A DNA stretch of 64,000 nt from Crotophaga sulcirostris (Eukaryota; Chordata; Aves; Cuculiformes; Crotophagidae): contig VYZB01000340.1 of assembly GCA_013397455.1 (NCBI GenBank), forward strand, positions 137,523 to 201,522, written 5' to 3'. Position 1 is the stretch's first letter; each line of letters opens with the position of its first letter. Made by a program: the position numbers and the translations under genes. The notes beneath the pieces are model-generated. The model was not told where the DNA came from. It saw only the letters and a program-made list of their open reading frames with translations, and ran no database searches. Below, piece by piece: positions 53,239 to 64,000 of this stretch.

Positions 53239-56200
53239 AAATGAGCATATTGTTTTTCATTGATTTCCTCTTTGATACCTGTTTGTAACAACATTCTTGG
53301 CTTAGTTTTAGCTCCTTTAGATCATAAGTTTCTCGGAGTTGTGGTGTGACACTTTTATTTGTCTGCAAAGAGCTCTGAGCACAGCTATTGCAAAATCAAA
53401 TGCCAAATCACAAACCTTTCCAAGGTGAAATACAGCCTAAACCCCCTGGGAACTTCAGTGTGACCAAATAAAAACAACATCAGGCCAGTCAAAGCAAATT
53501 GGGTAAGTTTTGCAGGAACAGGAATGAAAAGAGAAATGCACCTGAAGCAGTTTGGTATGGGACCCAGCATAATGAGGGATCTCTGGGACTTGTCAGAAAG
53601 ATGCAGCTCTCCTTTGATTTCTTGAGGACCAGCCTTCACTTGACATTTATTTTCTCCAAGAAAATTTAAGAAGCAGATTATCACACACAAAAGTGGATGA
53701 GCATCAAATGGTGAGGTAGTCCATTGGGTTCACCTGCAAACACAAGCTGAGGTGACTCTCCAGGCATGTACAGGTTTAAGAGCTCCCCCAGAGCTGTCTC
53801 CACCTGCCGTGGCAGCAGCAAGAATAGGTCTCCATTCTGTTTCCTTGTTATAGAAAAGCATTCCAATTCTTGATGTGAATTATTATAAAGAGGCTGAAAA
53901 TTATGTAATTTCTTAGAACTGGGGGACTGCTATGAAAGGAAGCCTGCTAGGAAGAGGGATGGTCTACCTGGACTCTAAAACTACTCATCCTCTCAACAGT
54001 TCCTGTATCATTTTCAAGGCCCATGCCTACTGCATAAATAGTATACATATCAATAAGTTACAGGAAGAGGACAGGGTTTCTTTTCATCTAAATGCATGCC
54101 CTGCCATTTCATACAATTCTGTATTTGTCCTTCTGAATAGATTGCAAATATATATTTCCAGCGCAAGTCCAGCTTAAAAAGATTAAGTTCATTCCTAAAT
54201 TTAAAAAAATGCTGACCAAGGACTCCTGCACTTGTTCTCTATTGTTTTTACTCAGAGTTCTAGGCATATATATTTTCAAGGTGTAGGTAGGTGTTTTTCT
54301 TTTCAAAGAAAACCTTTTCATGGTTCTATAAACAAAGTTATGATCCAGATCAAAAACATCAAAACATTTAGGACTTTTCAGTTATTGAATCCGGACAAGA
54401 AACAGAAGAACACCAGTTTTCACTTTACACTTTACTTCAAGCCTGGTCTTCATCCAAGTTTGTGGTTCAGTGGAGGAGGAAGAAATGCCCCTAGGAAGTT
54501 ACGGTATGTGGCCATGGGTAAGTGCTGGATTTTGTTGTAAGTATGTAGTATATAGTATCGTAAGGTCCTGGGCATGACTGCAAAATGTAAATATTGTCCA
54601 GAACAGATATTCTTATTATTAAGAAGCCCATGATATTTGTTTTCTGCAGCATTCCCAGCCTTCCCTAGTGCTTCTGTTTGTTGTGACTGACCTCAGAGAT
54701 ACAGCTGGAGTTGAACTGATTGTGTCTGGATAGTCAGGATTACTCCTTTGCCACAATGACCAAGGATAAATCAAAGAAAACATATTCAGAGCAGGTACTA
54801 AACGTGGATGGTTGTGCGCAAAATCAAATGGGAGAATACAATGGAAAGACAAAATATTAAAATATAAATGTATGTATTTATACAGTGTGCTGCACAGCAA
54901 CAAATCTTTCAGAAGTAACAGCAAAGCAAGTATGGCTGAAAAAGGAAATGAAAATGAAATCAGTTAAAGAAGGATTTTCAAAAAATTAAAAACATGAGGA
55001 ATGAGGTGAACTGGAAATCTCCCAGACTGTAGAAAGAATAAGATGTAGCTGTGATGATGAGGTTTTCAGTTATGCGGAGGATGCAAGAAAAATTCATCAG
55101 GATTGAAATGAAAAGTCACATGGACTGTCTTGATTCATTATACCTAGTTGGGAAGGGTCCACTATTCTATGTGACTCTGATGAGCTTCCAAGGTAAAACA
55201 GAGCTGATGTGAGAATCATTTTAATGACATCATAGGGACTAGATAGCAACTTTATACTCTGTCTAGCTTTTCGGGCTCAAAATGTGCTTGATTGTGCAAG
55301 ATGTGCTTAATTAATTAATTATTGGTAATACCTGCAGATAGAAAGAGCCACATGATACTGCAGCCAAGAAGAGGGGGTGCTAAGATATCTGGTAATAGCT
55401 TGAGTTATTTGAAATAGTGTAATGTTTCAAAAGCAGTTACAACCTTTCTTAGTCATAATTCTCTTTATCAGAAGTATCCCAGAGCCAGTTTTACAAACAG
55501 ATGCTGGTACTAAGGGTTCAGCCACATGACTTAGGTATGGCAGCTGAACGTGCCAGCACTTGTCCTGTGAGCTGCTGTGACTGTCCAGGTGCGTGCTCCT
55601 ACCCTGCTCCAAACCAGAGGTGCTGCAGCCTAGCCCATAGCAGTTTATAGCTAAGGCGCGTCGCTTCGTTGTGACAGCAGGCTAACACAAACAGTATCCA
55701 GCAGCACAATACATCTCACCTAACTTTAACCCCCTAGCAACTCCCTCTGCAGTCAGTGACTCATCCCATCTTTAGATAGATTTGGATATGAGGGATGAGT
55801 AACTTCTGGAGCTGCCTATATTTCACCATTTATTACAGAGGGGGACTACATGACTTGTTTAGCCTAGACTACTGACCTTTGGCCAGTTAAAGCCAGACAA
55901 GCAATCCCACCCTCAAGTGGTGTTCATAACTATGAAACCATCATGAAATCAGTGTCTGTCTGAAGCCATAAAGCCTACTGGGATTTTTAGGGAGAGGTTG
56001 CCAACTTTTCAGTTCTTTATTGAGATAAAGCATTCCGGTCAGACTGGCTACTGTTTCTGAAAATCCCAACCAGAGAGTGGCAGGAAGAAGCTTCTGTTTG
56101 GTGAACCCAAAATTTGTCAAAACTGGAGTTCCCTGGAAGAAAACGCTGCACAGCCAATGTGGTCATTGCCAGGAAGTCCCAGTGTGGAAGGACATCGGGT

Positions 56201-57026
56201 GCCTCCAGGATTGGTGGGACTCGGGAAACGTGGCACCACGGTGGTCCGCTACCATCAAGAGGAAGTGTAAAATGTGTGCTTACTTCTTTAGGACTAGGCA
56301 GGTTAGTTAAAGATAAACTTAACATTTGGCGTCATAACTTCCGTGAGTGCAGCTGTCTAGAACAAGTTCTGCATTGTCTGCTCCCTTCAGTTTCTTTTCT
56401 TAAGGTTATTTTAAACTCCCAGCCCACAGGTTAAAATGATGCTAACTGAGCCGTGGTGACATTTGGTATATCCCTTTGATACTGCGCAACACAGAAGACA
56501 AATCTGACAGATCAAGAGGTGTGCTTCTATCTCAGAAAAGAACTAAGTCTTATGCCAAAAAAATGAAGTTATTGTTGGAAAGGCAAGGAAAAGCAAGGCA
56601 AGGATTGATTACAACCACCTTTGTATTTTTTATTCAGAATGAAAGAGGAAAGAGCAGTTTGTGAAAACAATGCTAAAGGTGTTGAAAATCAGTGGGAGAA
56701 GGATGTGTGAGTCATTAGTGTATATAAATCTAGATATCTGAATGGTAAGGCTGGTCAAATAATTCCAAAAGAAATGTTTTATAATGAAACTTGATTTTTA
56801 CTGAGTTCATTTTTTTCACAAAAGTACAGAATAAATTTTGCCCCTTCCCCATAGAAAAATTACTCTCCAACAAAATTAAAAATCTATGAAAATCAATATA
56901 TTTTTGCCAGGAAGAACAACCGCAGGTGAAAACAAAACATCACATACGTAATAAAGGAAGCACATAGTAGAGACAGCAGTACGCCCAGAGCGTCTGGTGT
57001 GCACAAAAATAGGCTCATTTCAGGAT

Positions 57027-57066
57027 ATTTTTTTTTTATTTTTTTTTTATTTTTATTAATTTTTTC
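57027..57066. repeat. T-rich tract with a G run
   Basis: T-rich low-complexity sequence with single A bases (TTTTTTTTTATTTTTTTTTT), ending in CGGGGGGGAGAG just beyond. No transposon body ends here that I recognise. Confidence 0.8.
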
Positions 57067-57970
57067 GGGGGGGAGAGGTGTCATGGAAAAGTTTAATATA
57101 ATTAATTACTACTTTTTCAACTGAACTGTAAGGAGGAAGAAATAGTTTGAAAGTGAATCAAATATGTCACAGCTAGTTTTTTGTTGTAGGTAAGGGCCAG
57201 AACTGCTGTGACAACAGTTTTAGAGAGCTCTCGTGATACCATTAATGCAACACATTCTATACTAGCACTACTAAGTGTAGTGTACTCCCTTAATCTTAAA
57301 ATTTCATATACTTTCTGTAGTCTATTAAGATTAAAGTTTAATATTCGTTAGCATTCCAGACAGCCAAATATGTTATAGGCCATTAGAGTGCTATATAAAA
57401 ATTCATTACTTTCTCCAGAAAAATTATATACACTTATTTCAATGCAATGCACTGAAAAGGAAGCTTTCATTTTAACTCTTAAATCAGATGCTATCTTAAT
57501 ATGTGATTGTACAACTACTACAGCTGTTAATATGTAACTGTGTGAAAGATACTTTGAAATGATAGTTTGAGACTGAAGTTTTCACAGTTGTGCTACAGTC
57601 AGAAATATGTGATTTACATGCACTATGATAAAACATCTTAAATACATTTTGCAGTAGACATGGAAGCAAAGGCAATTTCACTTTTAGCTATCTTTTTTCA
57701 AAAATATATAAAACCCCTCCCTAGCTATTGCTTTATCCCTACTTTTATAAAAGTTCAATCTGTTGTGAAACACTTAAATCATCCAGGAACTCTTGTAACA
57801 TCCTCTCAGATTATTAAGCAATGCTATCTTTATATCCAGATGGAAGACTGAAGCAAAATAAATGAAAATTCCATCAAAATTAAAAAATCACATGCTGTTG
57901 CTAAAGGCAAAAATTATTATCTCTGGAATAGAACCATAAAGGAAAAACAAGGAGAAAGTAAGCAAAAACA

Positions 57971-58021
57971 AAAGCCCATGAAAACAAACAAACAAACAAC
58001 AACAACAAACAAACAAAAAAC
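57971..58021. repeat. (CAAA)n / (CAA)n microsatellite
   Basis: AAACAAACAAACAAACAACAACAACAAACAAAC-type sequence, a compound simple repeat within AT-rich DNA. Confidence 0.85.
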
Positions 58022-60196
58022 AGAAGGAAGGAATCAGGCAACATCACCCTGAAATAAAAGTGGCTAGGAAATAGTAATCCATAAAATGTTTTTTAAAAAA
58101 GCCTAGGACCTGTTGGTAACTCAAAGGTGTTGTATACCCACCTATCCTCCCTAAGAAATTATATTCTTCTGCTAACATTTCTTAAATCTTAGTGACATGA
58201 TTTGCAGAAACTGTTCATGAATTCATTGTTTACACTTCGCTCCTATGTTTGTCCTTCCCCAGCAGTCTTCCTGCTCCGTGTCAGACCCTTTGATTTGTCA
58301 CTGTGCTTATTATGAAAATAAAGCTGTTTGTAAGGTTGCACAACGCTCCCCGTGGTATACACGAGGCGTACCTGAAAGTCATGCCCTGTGTTTGCCTGAG
58401 GAGTCAGCTGCTCCTCCCATGAGAGGGCAGAGATTGCATCTGTTTGCAGATGAAATCTATATTATTGATTTCTGGCCATCAAGGTTCATGCAGATGCTGT
58501 TTGCTCAAGCCCCAAGGCAAAGTATGAATTGCAGCACCAGAGAGACACCAACCAATATTTCTTGGTCCTGGCATTTCCTTGCACTAGCACATATATCTTT
58601 TGTTTTGACTTTCTGCTTTGGAGACATGTCTATGTTGTATTTCACATAAATATCTTTTGTATCCTGAGATTTTTTTTGCTCTTCTAAATATACTAGTCCT
58701 CCATACTCTAGCAATCTGTCAAAGGTGATCAAAGAGGGAGCTGAGAGGAGATAGTTCAAAAGGGAATTGCTGATCAAAGGAATGGAAAAAACATTTTGAC
58801 CGAAGATATGTGAAGTTATGTCATGGGAGGATTGGTAGAGAGGGAATAATGGTCTATTTTATTATTAAAATAAAGGCTCATCATAATAATAGGTTATTTT
58901 AAAAGACTCTAATATCTGTTATTATTGTCTAATGAAAATTAACCAGTGGCTTTCTAATAGCTTTTCATCTCCTTTCTTCAGACCTAAGGGCTCTTTTTTT
59001 CTCTGGTATACATTTAATTCTTTCTCTGAAGTCTCTTGAACTGGTTACTTTTGAAGATAAGATACTGGACTAAATGGATCAGTAGTTTTATTTTTTTGGC
59101 TTTAGAAACTCCACACATGTTCTGAAGAAGAAAAATTGACTATATTGACAAAGAAGGGCAAAACATGTAACTAGGACAACTTTCAGTATTTGTGTGAATC
59201 CACCAGGAAGCTGCCTACTTTGCACCAGGCTTTGTGCTGTGGGAAATGCATCCACATGGCTCGGATCCCACGCAAAGCTGTAGTGCTCCTCTGCATCAGC
59301 ACAGGAGCGCCTTCAAACTCCACGTCGCTAAGTGCCCATGCTGCTTGACATGACACAAACACAAACCGAAAATATATTTATGCCAAAAGCAATTTACATT
59401 GTAAGAGATGTAAAGAAATGACAGACAGCTACAGTAAATTCAACAAGTTAAAACAAAGCTAATATTTTCAAAATATGGCTAAGTATCTTAATCTATAGTT
59501 GGGTAACTTAATTACTCAACCACAGTCCTCATTAAAGGCATTAATGGTTGTGAAAGTTCTCCAATTCTGAAAAAAAAAAAGGAGAGTTCATATTTTGTTG
59601 CCTGAATACAAGTATAGGACCAAGCTTTTCAAAAGTAAGCAGGGATTTTTAATAGATGTAATTCAGAAAAGCCAACTTCAGACATGTCTGACAGTCCAGT
59701 TCTACAGAAATGCCAGATAGGAACTCACCCCTTCTTGACAGTGGTGTCTCCTGTAGTTGGTAATTCAAAATGTTGAGAATTTTATTTTGGATTCCTGATG
59801 ATAAATACCATATTTGAAAACTCAACACGCACACATTATTTAGATTTCAGAATAGGCTTTTGCTGTTCTTTCAATGCTTCAGTATTAGCAATGCTGGAGG
59901 GAAAGTATATTATATCACCAAATGATTTTATGGATTTCAACCTCGCTTCAAAAAAAATCAATAAGAGCACAGTTCACAACAACAAATCTCTCCAGTCTCT
60001 TTTTGATAAGGATTCATTCTTCTAAGAGATGCAAGCACACAGCAGAATTATGAAACATATCAACATTTCTCCTGTCTTCTTTTATTGCCTTTTATTTTGA
60101 TTTTCTTTTTTGGCAGACCTGTTTGTAAACATGCATCCCTCATCCAATTTCTGATCTACCCTCCAATAAAAAGTTAATAAAATCTGAAAATAATAA

Positions 60197-60345
60197 CAAC
60201 AACCTGAATCATAAACTAGAGCTACGTATGGGTACTTTTCTTCTCCAGGATTAGAAATACGTGTTGCTAGCAACAACCTGAAACATAAACAAGAGCTACA
60301 TACAGACTCTCTTTCTTTCTCTAGAGCTAGGAATACCTGTTACTT
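60197..60345. repeat. Imperfect tandem duplication, period about 74 bp
   Basis: CAACAACCTGAATCATAAAC at 60,197 recurs as CAACAACCTGAAACATAAAC at 60,271, and the following parts also align (AGAGCTACGTA with AGAGCTACATA; AGAAATACGTGTTGCT with AGGAATACCTGTTACT). The copies differ by scattered substitutions and small indels, so the duplication is old. Confidence 0.85.
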
Positions 60346-63300
60346 TCTGGAGTGCAATATGGACCCATAAAATAGTAGATGAATAGGCAGAAAGAGAGAC
60401 AAACATATAAATAATTTTAAAACATGACTGATGTTCTAAATCATTAAATGATGATTTTATCATTGCTTTATCCTATCTCTTTCCATTCAGTGTTATGCTT
60501 CGCCCCTCAGGAGCAATTTCTCTTCAGAATTCCTTAGTGACTTTCTTAAGAGAGTTTCACCATTGTGAGAAAGCTGACAGACCAATTACAATATAATGGA
60601 ATCCCCCTAATTAACACTGTCTGGGTAGCAATTAAAATGAATACCACAACACAAATATTTCTGGAGTTTGCAGACATTAATGTTGTAATAAACATTGTGA
60701 TGTGTATAACCACTTCCACATCTGCTTACATAACAGAAACACCGAAACCTACTGAAGTGGAAGATGATTGAAGTCATGTTTCTAATTAGGCAATAAGCCA
60801 AAGAGAAAGGACAAATTGATAAACTCTTCATAGTATTCACATACCACTTAATTACCAATGAATCACAGGATTACTAAGTATTAGTATGGAGTATGTCACA
60901 CTGGCAAGACAATCAAAGCTGTTATCTCAGAACTATCAAAAAATAAAATTTTCATCCTAGGAAAAAAAATTTTACCGTGGAAATTCAGGTGATCTTGAAT
61001 TTGAATGGATCTTTATTTGATTTTGTACAAGACCAAAAGGCTGGAACCACTGAAACATTTGGTTTCAATGATTTTGAAAAGTTTAAGCTGACAATTTTGA
61101 AAGCTTTCTTCTGAAAAGCAGCAGAGCAATCTATGGCAAATCTAAGGCTTCTAACCTCACTATCATTTCAGCAAAAGGAGAATTAGGACTGCAATTTGAT
61201 TTTTTTCAAGAGAAATAGAAAGAAATGTAAAACCTGTTCTCTGTAGGGGACAATAATGATTAGGACTAGATGGCAGAATATTGCATTTGGTGTTATAGAG
61301 ATTCCCTCAGTGTCCCATGAATCAAGAAGAATTTAACACACTCATCAATCAAGATTCAGGAAAAAAAATGTTGAATGCTCTTCTCTAGAGCCACACAAGC
61401 CACAGACTTACCTAATAGTCATGTTCTGAGGACAACTTTTCCTCTGCAATTGAGCTACCATGACCCTAAGAACATGCAGCAACACAAATGAATGCTATCT
61501 CAAATTTTCTTTTTTCTTTTATAGTTGCTAATAAATGCACTTTTTTCTGTTTGTCCCTCAGTAAACCTCATGATTCCCAGTATAAACAGTTTATCCAATC
61601 TTTAGTTTTTGCTTAGGGCAGGAAATGTGAATTGGGAATGCAGCCTTTTAACACACAGTTAATTTGGACTACTTCCCTGATTCCTGGAAGATCTCTTCTT
61701 TTTTTTTTTTCGTCTTCTGAGTGAATGTAGGATTTGATGTGCCCTCATCACAGTAAAAAAATATCATTTCTGTGGAACAACAGGAAATGCATCTAAATTT
61801 CTTTGAGGAGTTTGGTTGTATTTTCTCTTGAATATTCTAGAATCCCCTCCACAGTATCTCAAAATGGTGCTTTGAACATTCCCTTTACTCATTGGTACTT
61901 TGCTTAACCAATTAAAGGCCTCGTATGGGTATTCATTGTAAGCAAGTCAAACAAGAGCTCTACAAAACCTAGGTACAAAGCCATAGAGTGCTTGCTTGCT
62001 ATGTTAGAAGCAATATTGTTTTCCTTTCTTTTCTTTCTAAGAGGGGATTTATCTTGATCTCACTGGAACATTCACTATTTTTTTTACTCCCTTAGGTGCA
62101 GAAAATTCTCCTGAAAACGTGAAACATGCTTATCCTTCATGTAATCAGTGAAAACAGAGAACATCCAGCACTTTCCAGGCTGGTCTTCCAATGCATCTGC
62201 TCTAGTGGTGCTGTTGCTGCAGGCCAGGGGCTCTTGGGAGCTGCCAGGCATTGCTCATGGCGCAGTAGGTGAGGTCTGACTGCGTGGACCTAGTTTGTAA
62301 TGGTTGTTGTAAACACTTTAGAATTAAACAGTTAAGAAAATGCCCATTGGCAGAGGGCACACACAGCTAGCAAGCGTCTCCTTTGGCAGGAAGGTGGAGT
62401 TCTTGCCAAATACTTTTAAAATTCAATGAGGCAGCCCTTCAGCGAGGGTATTTATTTATTTATTTCCTGTGAGAAACTGCAAACATTTAAGCTCACCACA
62501 CCCCAAAGCAAACTTAGAGCCTGTGTTATTTGGCTGGAGCCATTTTTAGCTACACAAGAGAAAACACGATTTCATAATGACATTACTTATTCACTCTCTC
62601 TTAGCAGCCCCAGCTCATGAAGCAATTTAGGTCACCCAGATAACTGCACTCAATCTTTCTACCAGCAGAGCTGGTGTTTAAGAAGAACCCATCATTACTC
62701 ATGCTATATAATATTCAGGTATGTGCATGTTATGGTGCAGTCAGTGTAATGCACAAACATGTACATACCAGCCATGGCTAATTAATAGGAGACATGTAAA
62801 ATAATTAAACATCAGAATACAAGACATTCCAAGGCAATTAGTGATTTTGGAGGGAGTTTTGCAAAGTCTAGTAGCAACAACATAGATTCTTGAACAACAC
62901 GTGGAGTGCAGATGTCTTCACAAATTGCACTGTTAATCATCCTTCATGTCTTAGATGAAGTTGGATAGATACATCTAAAAATTGTTACCATGCTTATAAA
63001 CCTGTACTGACCTCTCTGCTTAGCTCCCACAGGCAGCACTGGAGTGCCCAACGCTGGCACCCCATACTACCAGGCCACCAGGTTATGTGCTTGATGCAGT
63101 AGATCTCCATGCAGGAAAACCACATCTGCCTCAAAACTATGAGTCTGCAGGAAGCACATGCCACCCTGCTCAGCAAGGAATAAAAGCTTTTTTTCTCCGC
63201 ACACTTCAAAGCCTGACGACTGGGAAAACCATCTTGCATTAGCACCACATTGACACATCAGTCTGTAGAAAGCGTGTTAGCTTGTTATGATGATGCATGG

Positions 63301-64000
63301 AGACAAAGAGGATTTCAATCAGGGCATGGAGGACACCCCTCAGAGGGCAAGTGGTTCAGGAGGGAATGCAGGTCTGTGTCTGGGTGCCTCTTGTGAGAAG
63401 TGTGAAAAACTAGTCAGAACTAGTGCCCCTGTGAAGTTCTCATTTGAGCAGAATTGCTTCACCAAGCATTCGGTGCTTAAGAACAGCTCAGGGACTTAGG
63501 TTAGGCAAACTGTGTGCAATCAGAAATTAATTTCCACATAGACAGATGTTTTCAGAGAGAAGTAATATGAGGCAAGCGCTGAAAAATATGTCCACTCTGC
63601 TCTGTGTTCTTATGGCATTAGATGAAGAAATCAAATATGAAGACAGGATAGAAAAGAAAAGAACTGTTTGACAGTTGGGTAAAGTGGCTTGGAAGAAGAG
63701 GGAAAAGAGACTCTCAAGACCAGGCAGAAGTACTGATGTTAAGAAGTTTTAACATGCTATCTTCTATCTTGGAGTATGAGGGAAGTAACTTCTATGATAT
63801 ATATCCAGATAGTGTTGGTTGTAACTTTTAGAAGACCATTCAATGTCTACCTCTTACAGCATTCATTTTGGAAAACCCGTCTGATGTCCTCAGAGAGTTT
63901 TTCTCAACCGCAGAGCATGTTGGATATTCTCTGGACTGGGCTGTGAAACAGATGCAATTCTGCATCCTCTTCCTCAGCCAGTCCCAGCATCCAGCACGAC

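Larger units (their letters stand above)
53239..64000. other. Gene-free AT-rich sequence to the window end
   Basis: No coding gene recognised; frames are short and without domains. It contains the T-rich tract at 57.03 kb, the CAAA repeat at 57.97 kb, the 74-bp duplication at 60.2 kb and a short TATT repeat near 62.45 kb. A CpG-retaining patch at 56.14-56.35 kb has weak LTR-like marks (see findings). Confidence 0.65.

Overview
This is vertebrate nuclear DNA, most likely from a bird. It is mostly AT-rich non-coding sequence, and every interspersed repeat I can name is a 5'-truncated CR1 LINE whose 3' end carries the octamer tail typical of avian CR1 (ATTCTATG-like). I see no SINEs of mammalian type, no bacterial-style operons and no CRISPR. 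The call of bird rests on the CR1 subfamilies and the tail; a crocodilian or turtle is not strictly excluded. The species cannot be told from the sequence.

One protein-coding gene is convincingly present: an intact FAM110-family gene, best matched to FAM110C, with its whole reading frame (43,775-44,848, + strand, 357 codons) in one exon. A good splice acceptor lies just upstream (AG at 43,739-43,740) after a T-rich tract. A 337-base assembly gap (43,290-43,626) and a CpG-rich shore lie before that, so the promoter and a non-coding first exon may be partly lost in the gap. Downstream, AT-rich sequence with several poly(A) signals, ending with a strong candidate at 50,628, suggests a 3' UTR of up to about 5.8 kb.

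Layout: 1-172 CR1 (minus); 173-28,784 gene-free, with a purine-skewed block at 12.2-13.3 kb; 28,785-29,385 CR1 (minus) with a readable reverse-transcriptase C-terminal remnant; 29.4-33.0 kb gene-free; 33.0-34.7 kb a CR1 cluster, including a tail-to-tail pair and a second minus-strand copy; 34.7-42.8 kb gene-free; 42,767-43,217 CR1 (plus) with an unusually long 17-unit octamer tail ending beside the CpG-rich shore; 43.2-50.65 kb FAM110C; 53,014-53,238 a short CR1 (plus); and the rest gene-free with small simple repeats and two tandem duplications.

I did not find an evident new multi-gene system. The points most worth checking are the CR1 octamer array against the FAM110C promoter, the long 3' UTR, the tail-to-tail CR1 pair, the perfect 26-bp tandem duplication, the purine-skewed block and two weak LTR-like patches. 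Most other open reading frames are short, lack recognisable domains and are consistent with chance.
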